NCBI GenBank assembly: GCA_028702015.1
Contig: JAQVPO010000119.1
Span: 1 to 5,004 of the forward strand
Length of the DNA stretch: 5,004 nt
Direction of reading: 5' to 3'
Source: Synergistaceae bacterium
GTDB lineage: Bacteria; Synergistota; Synergistia; Synergistales; Synergistaceae
This document shows, piece after piece, positions 1 through 5,004 of this stretch (its first letter is position 1; each line of letters opens with the position of its first letter). The notes under the pieces were generated by a model. It was given only the letters and a program-made list of their open reading frames with translations. It had not been told where the DNA came from and did no database searches. The position numbers and the translations under genes were made by a program.

Positions 1-608
1 AGATTAGAAGGAGCTTCATGCGGATCAGGCTTCTCAATCAGCCCGCGCACCCTGTAAACCCCAGGCTCAATTTCTTCGGCATCAACTATTCCATACCTCG
101 ACGTATCTTCTTCGTCAACTTCCTCAAGGCTCAAAACAGAACCATTATATTTTTCTCTGACTGATTCAAGCTGTGCCAGCACGGTCGGTTCAGCTAGCAT
201 TACATCATCGGGCAGTAAAAGACCGAAGTATTCTTCTTTGCAGAACTCTTCTGCGCAAAGCACTGCATGTCCCAGTCCAAGCGGTTTTTCCTGAAGGGTA
301 TAATAAAAATCAGCAAGTTCCGGAATTTTTTTCAATTCTTCCAGCAGATTTTTTTTACCTTTTTCAATGAGATGATCTTCAAGGCATGGGGAGTGCTGGA
401 AGTACTGAAATATTGTCTCCTTTCCAGTACCTGTAACAAAAATTATTTCCCTGCACCCTGAAGCTACCGCCTCATCGACTCCATGGTGGATAAGCGGTTT
501 GTCAATAAGAGGCAGCATCTCTTTCGGGATATCCTTTGTTACTGGCAGAAACCTTGTGCCAAGTCCGGCAACAGGAAAGACAGCTTTTCTTATGTGGTCA
601 AAAGCCAT
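1..608 (-). CDS. galU: UTP-glucose-1-phosphate uridylyltransferase, N-terminal part (3' end outside window)
   Basis: GalU joins UTP and glucose-1-phosphate into UDP-glucose in the cytoplasm, feeding envelope glycan and galactose metabolism. I translated this frame by hand: it is open for 202 codons from ATG at 608 to the window edge, about two thirds of a typical protein of about 290 residues. Residues 8-34 carry the nucleotide-binding signature KAVFPVAGLGTRFLP followed by TKDIPKEMLPL. Further family marks are EKPLGLGHAVLCAEEF (107-122), LLPDDV (131-136), SRYGIVD (170-176) and the sugar-phosphate-binding segment EKPDPHEAPSN (192-202). Small departures from the usual consensus are VTGTGK (usually VTGRGK) and HHGVDEA. 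The ATG directly follows the glmM stop codon with no gap, so the two are almost certainly co-transcribed and translationally coupled. A weak GGGGG SD lies 7 bases upstream, inside the end of glmM. Other sugar nucleotidyltransferases (RfbA, GlmU) fit less well, because the TK..PKEMLP and EKP..APSN motifs are GalU-like. Confidence 0.93.
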   Translation of the reverse strand, partial: MAFDHIRKAVFPVAGLGTRFLPVTKDIPKEMLPLIDKPLIHHGVDEAVASGCREIIFVTGTGKETIFQYFQHSPCLEDHLIEKGKKNLLEELKKIPELADFYYTLQEKPLGLGHAVLCAEEFCKEEYFGLLLPDDVMLAEPTVLAQLESVREKYNGSVLSLEEVDEEDTSRYGIVDAEEIEPGVYRVRGLIEKPDPHEAPSN

Positions 609-1982
609 TTAACAGCCCCCAGTAAATGCAATCTCAAGTATAGTCTTTTCAAGCATGTCAGCTGCAGCATTCATGAGATCATGGTCTCTTGATTCAACAA
701 ATATTCTGATAAGCTGTTCTGTGCCTGAGGGCCTCAGGAGCATTCTTCCTTTGCCTTCAAGCATTTTTTGCACAGCGTCCTCTGCTTTTTTTAGCCTGCA
801 GTTTCCCAAAACTCTCTCTTTGTTTTCTATTTTGAGATTTCTGAGTACCTGAGGATATCTGTCAAACCTGTCAGAGAGGGTAGAGATGTCTTCTTCAAGA
901 TCAGATATCGCTTTCAGGAACAAAAGGCCGGAACATAATCCGTCACCTGTATTTGCATAGTCAAGAGCAATAAGATGTCCTGACTGTTCCCCGCCTACCC
1001 GGCATTTTTCCCTGCGCATAGTATCGAGGACATACCTGTCTCCTACGCAGCATCTGAAAACCTTTATTCCATCTTTCCTAAGCAGGTCCTCAAGCGCCAT
1101 GTTGCTCATAACTGTTGCTACAACTCCTGATCCAAGCATTCCCTGCTTTGAGAGCCAGCGGCCTATCACCCACAGCATAATGTCGCCGTCAATTATCCTG
1201 CCCTTCTCGTCGCACATCAGCACCCTGTCTGTATCTCCGTCATAAGCTATTCCTATATCAGCCTTCTCAGCTAAAGTTTTTTCTCTCAGAAAATCCATAT
1301 TTGTGACTCCGACACCTGAATTTATATTCATACCATCCGGTTCGTTGGCAAAAATGGCAACGCGGCCCTTCCAGTTATTAAACAGAGGTCCTACCAGTGC
1401 AGATGCTGCACCATTTGCCGCATCTACCATGATCGAATATCCCTTGTTCTCAACCTTATCCATTATGCCAAGAAGAAAATTCAGGTATTCATCTGTTAAA
1501 TTCGGAGCCTGACAGATCTTTCCTATGTTTCCATGCGTAGGCCGTTCTGTCTCTTCCTGGATGTCAAAAAAACCTTCTATTTCAAGTTCTTCTTCATCAG
1601 AAAGCTTAAAACCTTCCCCGTCTAGAAATTTGATTCCGTTATACTCAGCGGGGTTATGTGAAGCACTGATAACAGCTCCTCCGTCAAAATCACCGGACGC
1701 AACGGAATAGCTCACCCCCGGAGTCGGTATTTCGCCTATAATGTAGACATCGCCTCCAGCCGAGGTTATCCCGGCTGAAAGCGCATATTCGATCATTTTT
1801 CCTGAATATCGTGTATCCCTGCCAACGGCTATTTTAGGCTTTCCTGCTTTCCTTTTTAAAAGAAAAAGTGTGAATGCCCTGCCCAGTTTCATTGCAGTTT
1901 CTGGTTTCATCATCCCGCTGTTTGCTATGTCTCTGACACCGTCAGTGCCGAACATTCGCCTTGACTTACTCTTTTCCACCAA
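609..1982 (-). CDS. glmM: phosphoglucosamine mutase GlmM
   Basis: GlmM interconverts glucosamine-6-phosphate and glucosamine-1-phosphate, the step before GlmU in UDP-GlcNAc synthesis. From the TTG at 1982 it has 457 residues (family about 445-455). Landmarks in that numbering: N-terminal MFGTDGVRD (10-18), phospho-serine loop ISASHNP with catalytic Ser108, Mg-binding loop DGDTDR (248-253, Asp248/250/252), sugar-specificity loop GGEQSGH (330-336), and C-terminal phosphate-binding RPSGTE (417-422). GGEQSGH and the MFGTDGVR start separate it from phosphomannomutase/phosphoglucomutase relatives. Oddities are GVRD for the usual GVRG, DGDTDR for DGDGDR, and GTEQ for GTEP; the catalytic serine and all three metal aspartates are intact. 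Start choice: AAGGGG lies 8 bases before TTG 1982. A GTG at 1991 overlaps that SD and is unlikely; GTG 1979 and ATG 1955 remain possible. The gene follows cdaR after about 110 bases and touches galU (TAA then ATG). In Gram-positives GlmM binds CdaA and lowers c-di-AMP production, which explains the cluster. Confidence 0.96.
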   Translation of the reverse strand: MVEKSKSRRMFGTDGVRDIANSGMMKPETAMKLGRAFTLFLLKRKAGKPKIAVGRDTRYSGKMIEYALSAGITSAGGDVYIIGEIPTPGVSYSVASGDFDGGAVISASHNPAEYNGIKFLDGEGFKLSDEEELEIEGFFDIQEETERPTHGNIGKICQAPNLTDEYLNFLLGIMDKVENKGYSIMVDAANGAASALVGPLFNNWKGRVAIFANEPDGMNINSGVGVTNMDFLREKTLAEKADIGIAYDGDTDRVLMCDEKGRIIDGDIMLWVIGRWLSKQGMLGSGVVATVMSNMALEDLLRKDGIKVFRCCVGDRYVLDTMRREKCRVGGEQSGHLIALDYANTGDGLCSGLLFLKAISDLEEDISTLSDRFDRYPQVLRNLKIENKERVLGNCRLKKAEDAVQKMLEGKGRMLLRPSGTEQLIRIFVESRDHDLMNAAADMLEKTILEIAFTGGC

Positions 1983-1990
1983 AGCAGCCA

Positions 1991-1996
1991 CCCCTT
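1991..1996 (-). promoter_or_regulatory. glmM ribosome binding site that sets the TTG start
   Basis: On the minus strand AAGGGG is followed by the 8-base spacer TGGCTGCT and then TTG at 1982. The longer reading frame begins at a GTG whose first base is the last G of this SD, so that GTG cannot use it. No other SD lies at a useful distance from the GTG: a TAAGGA farther upstream is about 14 bases away. This supports TTG 1982, with GTG 1979 as second choice. Confidence 0.6.
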
Positions 1997-2040
1997 AAAT
2001 ATTTTTCCTTAGACAAAATCTATCAAAAGTTTTTCATAAA

Positions 2041-2060
2041 AGCCTTGCCCAGGTAAAGCT
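2041..2060 (-). other. weak hairpin in the cdaR-glmM gap
   Basis: The roughly 110 bases between the cdaR stop and the glmM start hold no ORF worth calling. On the minus strand AGCTTT (2060-2055) can pair with AAGGCT (2046-2041), with one G-U pair, around an 8-base loop ACCTGGGC, and is followed by TTTAT. It resembles a weak terminator or attenuator, but the stem is short and the T-tract is interrupted. It may equally be chance in an AT-rich spacer or an mRNA processing site. I see no convincing promoter here: a TTGATA at 2024-2019 lacks a good partner -10 box. Confidence 0.2.
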
Positions 2061-2092
2061 ATTTTTTCTTTTCAGAATATCAGAAGCCTTTT

Positions 2093-3406
2093 TCATTCAA
2101 CAGATGTAACGGTTACCTGTTCAGGTTCTATCCTCAATATCTTGAAATCGGATTTGAGGTTCTTTACAAGAACAGGCAAAACAAGCTGCTTTGAGACAAT
2201 ATTCGATACATCTACATAAAGATCACATGGTACAGATACAGATGAAAGATCATCAATTTCCGTTTTGGCCCCCTGAACAGTAAGCTTGACCGACTGCGGA
2301 GAGAGTTTCCATTCTTTTCCCTGAGCAGCTCCTTCAGTCATGACAGCTACGTTGCTGAATGTTTTCTCAGCTAATTTTTTTCGAATGTATATCTCTACCC
2401 TTGCCCTGTCCGGGCCGCTTATTTCGACTTCAGGAGTCATTTCTACAGGCTGCAGCGGAAGCATCAGGTTCAGGTTCTGGTCAAGGCCGGAGATATCAAC
2501 AGGAGGCAGAACAAGGGATGTCATTTTTTTAACCGCAGTACTCTTCCCTCTTATAGCTACGCTTTGAGGTATGACCTTCACCGATTCAAGCTCATATCCT
2601 TCTGCAGGAGCACCTACAACAGAGACCTCGACCGGAATGCTTTCTCCAAGTATTTCATTTTCAAGCGATACTTTTACATCTGCCTGTTTAGGAGTAATAG
2701 TTATCCTGTCTGCATTTCCTGAAGTGCTTGCCACATTAACAGGGAGGATCATACTCTCTCCGCTGATTATTTTAGGACCGGGGATAACTACTTCAATAGT
2801 CTGGACCGCAAGCACATCAGATTCAGGACCGCTTATTACTGCTTCCTTGGGCAGTATTGCTGCTGATGATACTACCATTCCTTCCGGCAAATTTCCCTCT
2901 ACCCTATAAGATATATTTACAGTTCGTTCGACATGCCTGAATATTTCCACATCAGCAGTTGATGGCTGCCAGCTTCTTACCCTAACAAAAGGGGGAGTGT
3001 TGATGCTGATAGGGAGACTGTATTTTCCCGGCTGCAGTCCCTGCAGGTCAACTCTGCATGAAATGTCGCTCTGCTCTACTCTGGAAAGAGCATTTAACCT
3101 TCCAACAAGCTTTATTTCAACTTTTCTTGTATTATCATACATCGAATACCCTCTCTGAAGATTAAGGTACTCAATATTCGCAGACATTGAACGAGTCCCG
3201 TCACTGTTTCCGTCCCATGCAACGAATGCCCAAAGCATCAGAGAAATTGCCATAGACACTGCAAAAAGGCCAAAGTTAGCCCTAAGCCTTCCTGTTCCAC
3301 GTATATTGACCCAGCGATTTAGTTTTTCAAAATATTTTTTTGATACTTCATGCACCTTCTGAAGTTTTTTTTGCCGTAACATGCGGTTATTATCTTTATT
3401 CTCCAT
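2093..3406 (-). CDS. cdaR: CdaR (YbbR-domain) membrane-anchored regulator of CdaA
   Basis: CdaR is the partner of the diadenylate cyclase CdaA: a single N-terminal membrane helix carrying YbbR domains outside the cytoplasm, which modulates c-di-AMP synthesis. From ATG 3406 it has 437 residues. A basic N-terminal segment (1-42, about 13 Lys/Arg) is followed by one hydrophobic helix at about 43-64 (NFGLFAVSMAISLMLWAFVAW). Four YbbR-like beta-rich repeats then lie at about 74-156, 160-247, 252-341 and 349-435, several ending in the typical P..V.ISGP or P..VKLTVQG pattern. Start choice: GGGGAG sits 8 bases before ATG 3406, whereas a GTG at 3415 overlaps the SD. The ATG lies inside the last codons of cdaA (11-base overlap), so translational coupling is likely. 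Position between cdaA and glmM supports the assignment. Sequence conservation in this family is low, so the call rests on topology, repeats and context together. Confidence 0.9.
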   Translation of the reverse strand: MENKDNNRMLRQKKLQKVHEVSKKYFEKLNRWVNIRGTGRLRANFGLFAVSMAISLMLWAFVAWDGNSDGTRSMSANIEYLNLQRGYSMYDNTRKVEIKLVGRLNALSRVEQSDISCRVDLQGLQPGKYSLPISINTPPFVRVRSWQPSTADVEIFRHVERTVNISYRVEGNLPEGMVVSSAAILPKEAVISGPESDVLAVQTIEVVIPGPKIISGESMILPVNVASTSGNADRITITPKQADVKVSLENEILGESIPVEVSVVGAPAEGYELESVKVIPQSVAIRGKSTAVKKMTSLVLPPVDISGLDQNLNLMLPLQPVEMTPEVEISGPDRARVEIYIRKKLAEKTFSNVAVMTEGAAQGKEWKLSPQSVKLTVQGAKTEIDDLSSVSVPCDLYVDVSNIVSKQLVLPVLVKNLKSDFKILRIEPEQVTVTSVE

Positions 3407-4226
3407 TGGAAACACTCCCCGGCCACTGCTGCACGATCTCTTCTCTCAGCCTGTCCATGAAGTTTGAGCCCCTGCCTTCATAACTGAAATAATGGCCGCA
3501 TATACTTCTAAGCTGTGCTTCACTCAATGGTTTCGAAAGACGGCCTCCTACTGCAACCGTTATTTCTCCTCTTTCTTCTGAAACAGCTATGGCAAGTGCA
3601 TCAGACATTTCTGTGACCCCCAGTGCGGCCCTGTGTCTTGTTCCGTACCATCTTGAAATATCGGTTTTTTCCGTGAGAGGCAAATAACAGCCTGCTGCTA
3701 TTATATTATGCTGGTCTATAACAACCGCACCATCGTGAAGAGGTGTTCCAGGCCAGAAGATAGATACCATCAATTCCTCTGTTATATCTGCTTTCAGAGA
3801 AACGGCAGTCCTCCATACTTCTTTAAGGCTGGTATTTCTCTGAAGGACACAGAGAGCTCCGATTCTCTGTGATTTACAGTAAAGCATGGCTTTAGTAAGG
3901 TTATCTGCCTTTATGTCTACCATCTCTTCATTTTTGTCAACCTTCCACAAATGTCCTTTGCCAAGTTCTTCAAGCATATGTCTCAGTTCTGGCTGAAATA
4001 AGATAGGGATTACGATAATAAAGGCACTTAAAAGTTTTCCAATTATCCAGGAGAGGCTTCTGAGTTCAAGAATATTCGCCAGGGCGCCAATCAGCCCTAT
4101 GATCATTACCCCTCGTATTAACTGCATGGCACGGGTTCCGACCAAAAGCAGAAGAACTCTGTAAATTATAAAGGCAACTATGAAAATATCTGGGATATCC
4201 TGCCAGCGCAGGTCGAAAAACGGCAA
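3396..4226 (-). CDS. cdaA: membrane diadenylate cyclase CdaA
   Basis: CdaA (DacA/YbbP) condenses two ATP into cyclic di-AMP, a second messenger controlling potassium and osmolyte balance and cell-wall homeostasis. From TTG 4226 it has 276 residues, normal for the family. Three membrane helices lie at about 12-30, 35-54 and 58-77, followed by QPELR (78-82) and a linker. The cytoplasmic DAC domain follows, with RIGALCVLQ (121-129), catalytic TPLHDGAVVI (DGA at 165-167) and GTRHRAALG (RHR at 197-199), then AIAVSEERGEITVAVGG. Both signature motifs needed for cyclase activity are intact. The architecture separates it from soluble DisA (no DNA-binding domain) and from CdaS. Start choice: a full AGGAGG SD lies 8 bases before TTG 4226; the GTG at 4235 overlaps the SD and has none of its own. 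The gene overlaps cdaR by 11 bases, and glmM follows, as in the conserved cdaA-cdaR-glmM cluster. A possible promoter lies upstream. Confidence 0.96.
   Translation of the reverse strand: MPFFDLRWQDIPDIFIVAFIIYRVLLLLVGTRAMQLIRGVMIIGLIGALANILELRSLSWIIGKLLSAFIIVIPILFQPELRHMLEELGKGHLWKVDKNEEMVDIKADNLTKAMLYCKSQRIGALCVLQRNTSLKEVWRTAVSLKADITEELMVSIFWPGTPLHDGAVVIDQHNIIAAGCYLPLTEKTDISRWYGTRHRAALGVTEMSDALAIAVSEERGEITVAVGGRLSKPLSEAQLRSICGHYFSYEGRGSNFMDRLREEIVQQWPGSVSNGE
3415..3420 (-). promoter_or_regulatory. cdaR ribosome binding site that sets the ATG start
   Basis: GGGGAG on the minus strand, inside the 3' end of cdaA, is followed by the 8-base spacer TGTTTCCA and ATG 3406. The in-frame GTG at 3415 starts on the last G of this SD and is a false start. 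Confidence 0.65.
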
Positions 4227-4234
4227 TGATAACA

Positions 4235-4240
4235 CCTCCT
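4235..4240 (-). promoter_or_regulatory. cdaA ribosome binding site that sets the TTG start
   Basis: A consensus AGGAGG on the minus strand is followed by the 8-base spacer TGTTATCA and TTG 4226. The GTG at 4235 begins on the last G of the SD. The bases before it (TTTTTATAAAA) offer no other SD, so initiation at TTG is much more likely. Confidence 0.75.
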
Positions 4241-4302
4241 TTTATAAAAACTGCATATCTTCCCAGCTGCAATCAGCCTGTGTGTTCAACAAAGAAGCTG
4301 TC

Positions 4303-4316
4303 TTCAGCATGCTGAA
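4303..4316. repeat. perfect 14-bp palindrome upstream of cdaA
   Basis: TTCAGCATGCTGAA is its own reverse complement across all 14 bases with no spacer. It lies in the nfo-cdaA gap, 2 bases downstream of a TATAAT-like -10 box on the minus strand, where transcription would be expected to start. That placement suits an operator for a dimeric regulator. It is not an obvious terminator: there is no loop beyond the centre and no T-tract. GCTG/CAGC pieces recur just downstream (GCTGAAGACAGC, GCTGATTGCAGC), so a structured leader RNA is an alternative. Confidence 0.45.
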
Positions 4317-4318
4317 AC

Positions 4319-4324
4319 ATTATA
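4319..4324 (-). promoter_or_regulatory. possible -10 box for the cdaA operon
   Basis: A perfect TATAAT on the minus strand lies about 80 bases before the cdaA SD, in the only sizeable gap upstream of cdaA. The match to the vegetative -10 consensus is exact. However, the hexamer at a 17-base spacing is TCAGTG, a poor -35, and TTGCTT is only 10 bases upstream. It could need an activator, or be chance in an AT-rich gap. No convincing terminator separates nfo from cdaA, so read-through from nfo is also possible. Confidence 0.35.
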
Positions 4325-4360
4325 TTTAAGAACTAAGCAAGCACTGATTAGTATTATCAC

Positions 4361-5004
4361 TCACTGTCCCCTGAGTTTTCTCAGGATAGCAAGATTTCCC
4401 TCATCACCGATCCCCTCTTTGGGTGTTTCAAGTATAGCAGGCACATCCTGAAACCTGTCATCGTTTACCAGCATTGAAAAAGGATTCAGTCCTATTTCTC
4501 CTTCTCCCAGATGCTGATGCCTGTCTTTTTTGCTTCCTTTCTCCATCTTGCTGTCGCTGAGATGCCAGCATTGTATCCTTTCAAGACCAACGTTCTTTTG
4601 CAGTATGCCAACAAGCCTGTTGTATGAATCATGTGTTCTTATCTCGTATCCTGCGGCAAAAACATGACAGATATCAACACAGAAACCTATGCGCGGATGA
4701 TCTTCTACAAGATCAAGAAGAGCAGAAAACTGCGATATGTCACTGCCCAGCACCGATCCCTGCCCGGCCATCGTTTCAAGCAGTATCCTTACCTTCATTT
4801 CAGAGGTAACATCAATTATTTTCATCAGTGATGCCGATATCTGTTTTAAGGCTTCTTTTTCAGGCAGATTTACAGCAAAACCAGGGTGGAGAACAACATC
4901 GCTGATGCTTAAATTGTGGCATCTCTCCACTTCAGATACCAGCGCCTCCTCGCTTTTGGCCCTGATTTCATCTGCACCTGCAAGATTTATCAGATAAGAA
5001 GCAT
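4361..5004 (-). CDS. nfo: endonuclease IV (AP endonuclease), C-terminal part (5' end outside window)
   Basis: Endonuclease IV cleaves DNA 5' to abasic sites in base-excision repair, using three metal ions. The frame is open to the window edge and gives 213 residues. Against a usual length of about 280, some 70 N-terminal residues are missing, including the first metal histidine. The visible part begins ASYLINLA, which in the family follows a conserved His. Metal ligands are present in order (numbering from the first visible residue): His39 (LHPG), Glu76 (ETMAGQGSVLG), Asp110 and His113 (FCVDICHVFAAGY), His147 (WHLSDS), Asp160 and His162 (DRHQHLGEGEIG) and Glu192 (AILETP). All expected residues are intact, so the enzyme should be active. 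A GTG at 4930 is internal and not the start, because homology continues upstream of it. The stop codon is TGA at 4363-4361. It shares a strand with cdaA but is about 130 bases away, so operon membership is uncertain. Confidence 0.95.
   Translation of the reverse strand, partial: ASYLINLAGADEIRAKSEEALVSEVERCHNLSISDVVLHPGFAVNLPEKEALKQISASLMKIIDVTSEMKVRILLETMAGQGSVLGSDISQFSALLDLVEDHPRIGFCVDICHVFAAGYEIRTHDSYNRLVGILQKNVGLERIQCWHLSDSKMEKGSKKDRHQHLGEGEIGLNPFSMLVNDDRFQDVPAILETPKEGIGDEGNLAILRKLRGQ

Noticed and set aside
173..692. Small plus-strand frames opposite galU and the end of glmM
   Set aside because: The minus-strand galU and glmM frames have full family motifs across this region. The plus-strand products show none.
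2571..2909. 112-codon plus-strand open frame
   Set aside because: It lies wholly antisense to cdaR, whose frame is clearly coding. The product is low-complexity Ser/Thr/Ile-rich with no recognisable domain and no SD, a typical shadow frame.
4066..4272. 68-codon minus-strand frame covering the cdaA start region
   Set aside because: It overlaps cdaA in another frame, has no SD of its own, and competes with a well-supported cyclase N-terminus and membrane helices.
4236..4275. Promoter TTGCAG with TTTATA/TATAAA just before cdaA
   Set aside because: The spacing is 18-20 bases, and transcription would start at or inside the SD, removing the ribosome binding site.
4236..4360. c-di-AMP riboswitch (ydaO/yuaA type) in the cdaA leader
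   Set aside because: The expected leader is only about 80-125 bases, and I do not recognise the conserved riboswitch core. Only short GCTG/CAGC pairings are seen.
4325..4360. Terminator for nfo (ACTAA/TTAGT inverted pair)
   Set aside because: The stem is five AT-rich pairs with a large loop and no T-tract, so it is not credible as an intrinsic terminator.
4361..4930. Endonuclease IV beginning at GTG 4930
   Set aside because: The frame stays open to the window edge, and the added residues (ASYLINLA onward) match the family, so the true start lies outside the window.

Overview
The window is a stretch of bacterial chromosome with every supported gene on the minus strand. In transcription order (high to low coordinates) it reads: 3' part of nfo (endonuclease IV), cdaA (membrane diadenylate cyclase), cdaR (YbbR-domain regulator of CdaA), glmM (phosphoglucosamine mutase), and the 5' part of galU (UTP-glucose-1-phosphate uridylyltransferase). 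The core cdaA-cdaR-glmM block is the classic c-di-AMP/cell-wall precursor cluster. It is best known from Bacillota but also occurs in other phyla such as Synergistota. Moderate GC and the sequence style fit either; I cannot fix the lineage from this window.

Layout: nfo enters from the right edge without its N-terminus (about 70 residues missing) and stops at 4361. A roughly 130-base gap follows, holding a TATAAT-like -10 box and a perfect 14-bp palindrome, then the cdaA ribosome binding site. cdaA and cdaR overlap by 11 bases. A gap of about 110 bases with only a weak hairpin separates cdaR from glmM. galU begins on the base after the glmM stop codon and runs off the left edge after 202 codons.

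How the genes work together: CdaA makes c-di-AMP at the membrane, CdaR is its extracytoplasmic partner, and GlmM converts glucosamine-6-phosphate to glucosamine-1-phosphate for UDP-GlcNAc and peptidoglycan. GlmM of known Gram-positives also binds and inhibits CdaA. GalU makes UDP-glucose for envelope glycans, so glmM-galU is an envelope nucleotide-sugar module. nfo is a base-excision repair enzyme and may belong to a separate upstream unit.

The most useful sequence-level observation concerns start codons. In cdaA, cdaR and glmM a Shine-Dalgarno (SD) sequence is followed by TG, creating a false in-frame GTG exactly three codons before the better start. The better starts are TTG (cdaA), ATG (cdaR) and TTG (glmM), each with an 8-base spacer. 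I find no mobile element, CRISPR array, RNA gene or clearly novel system; the content is conserved housekeeping.
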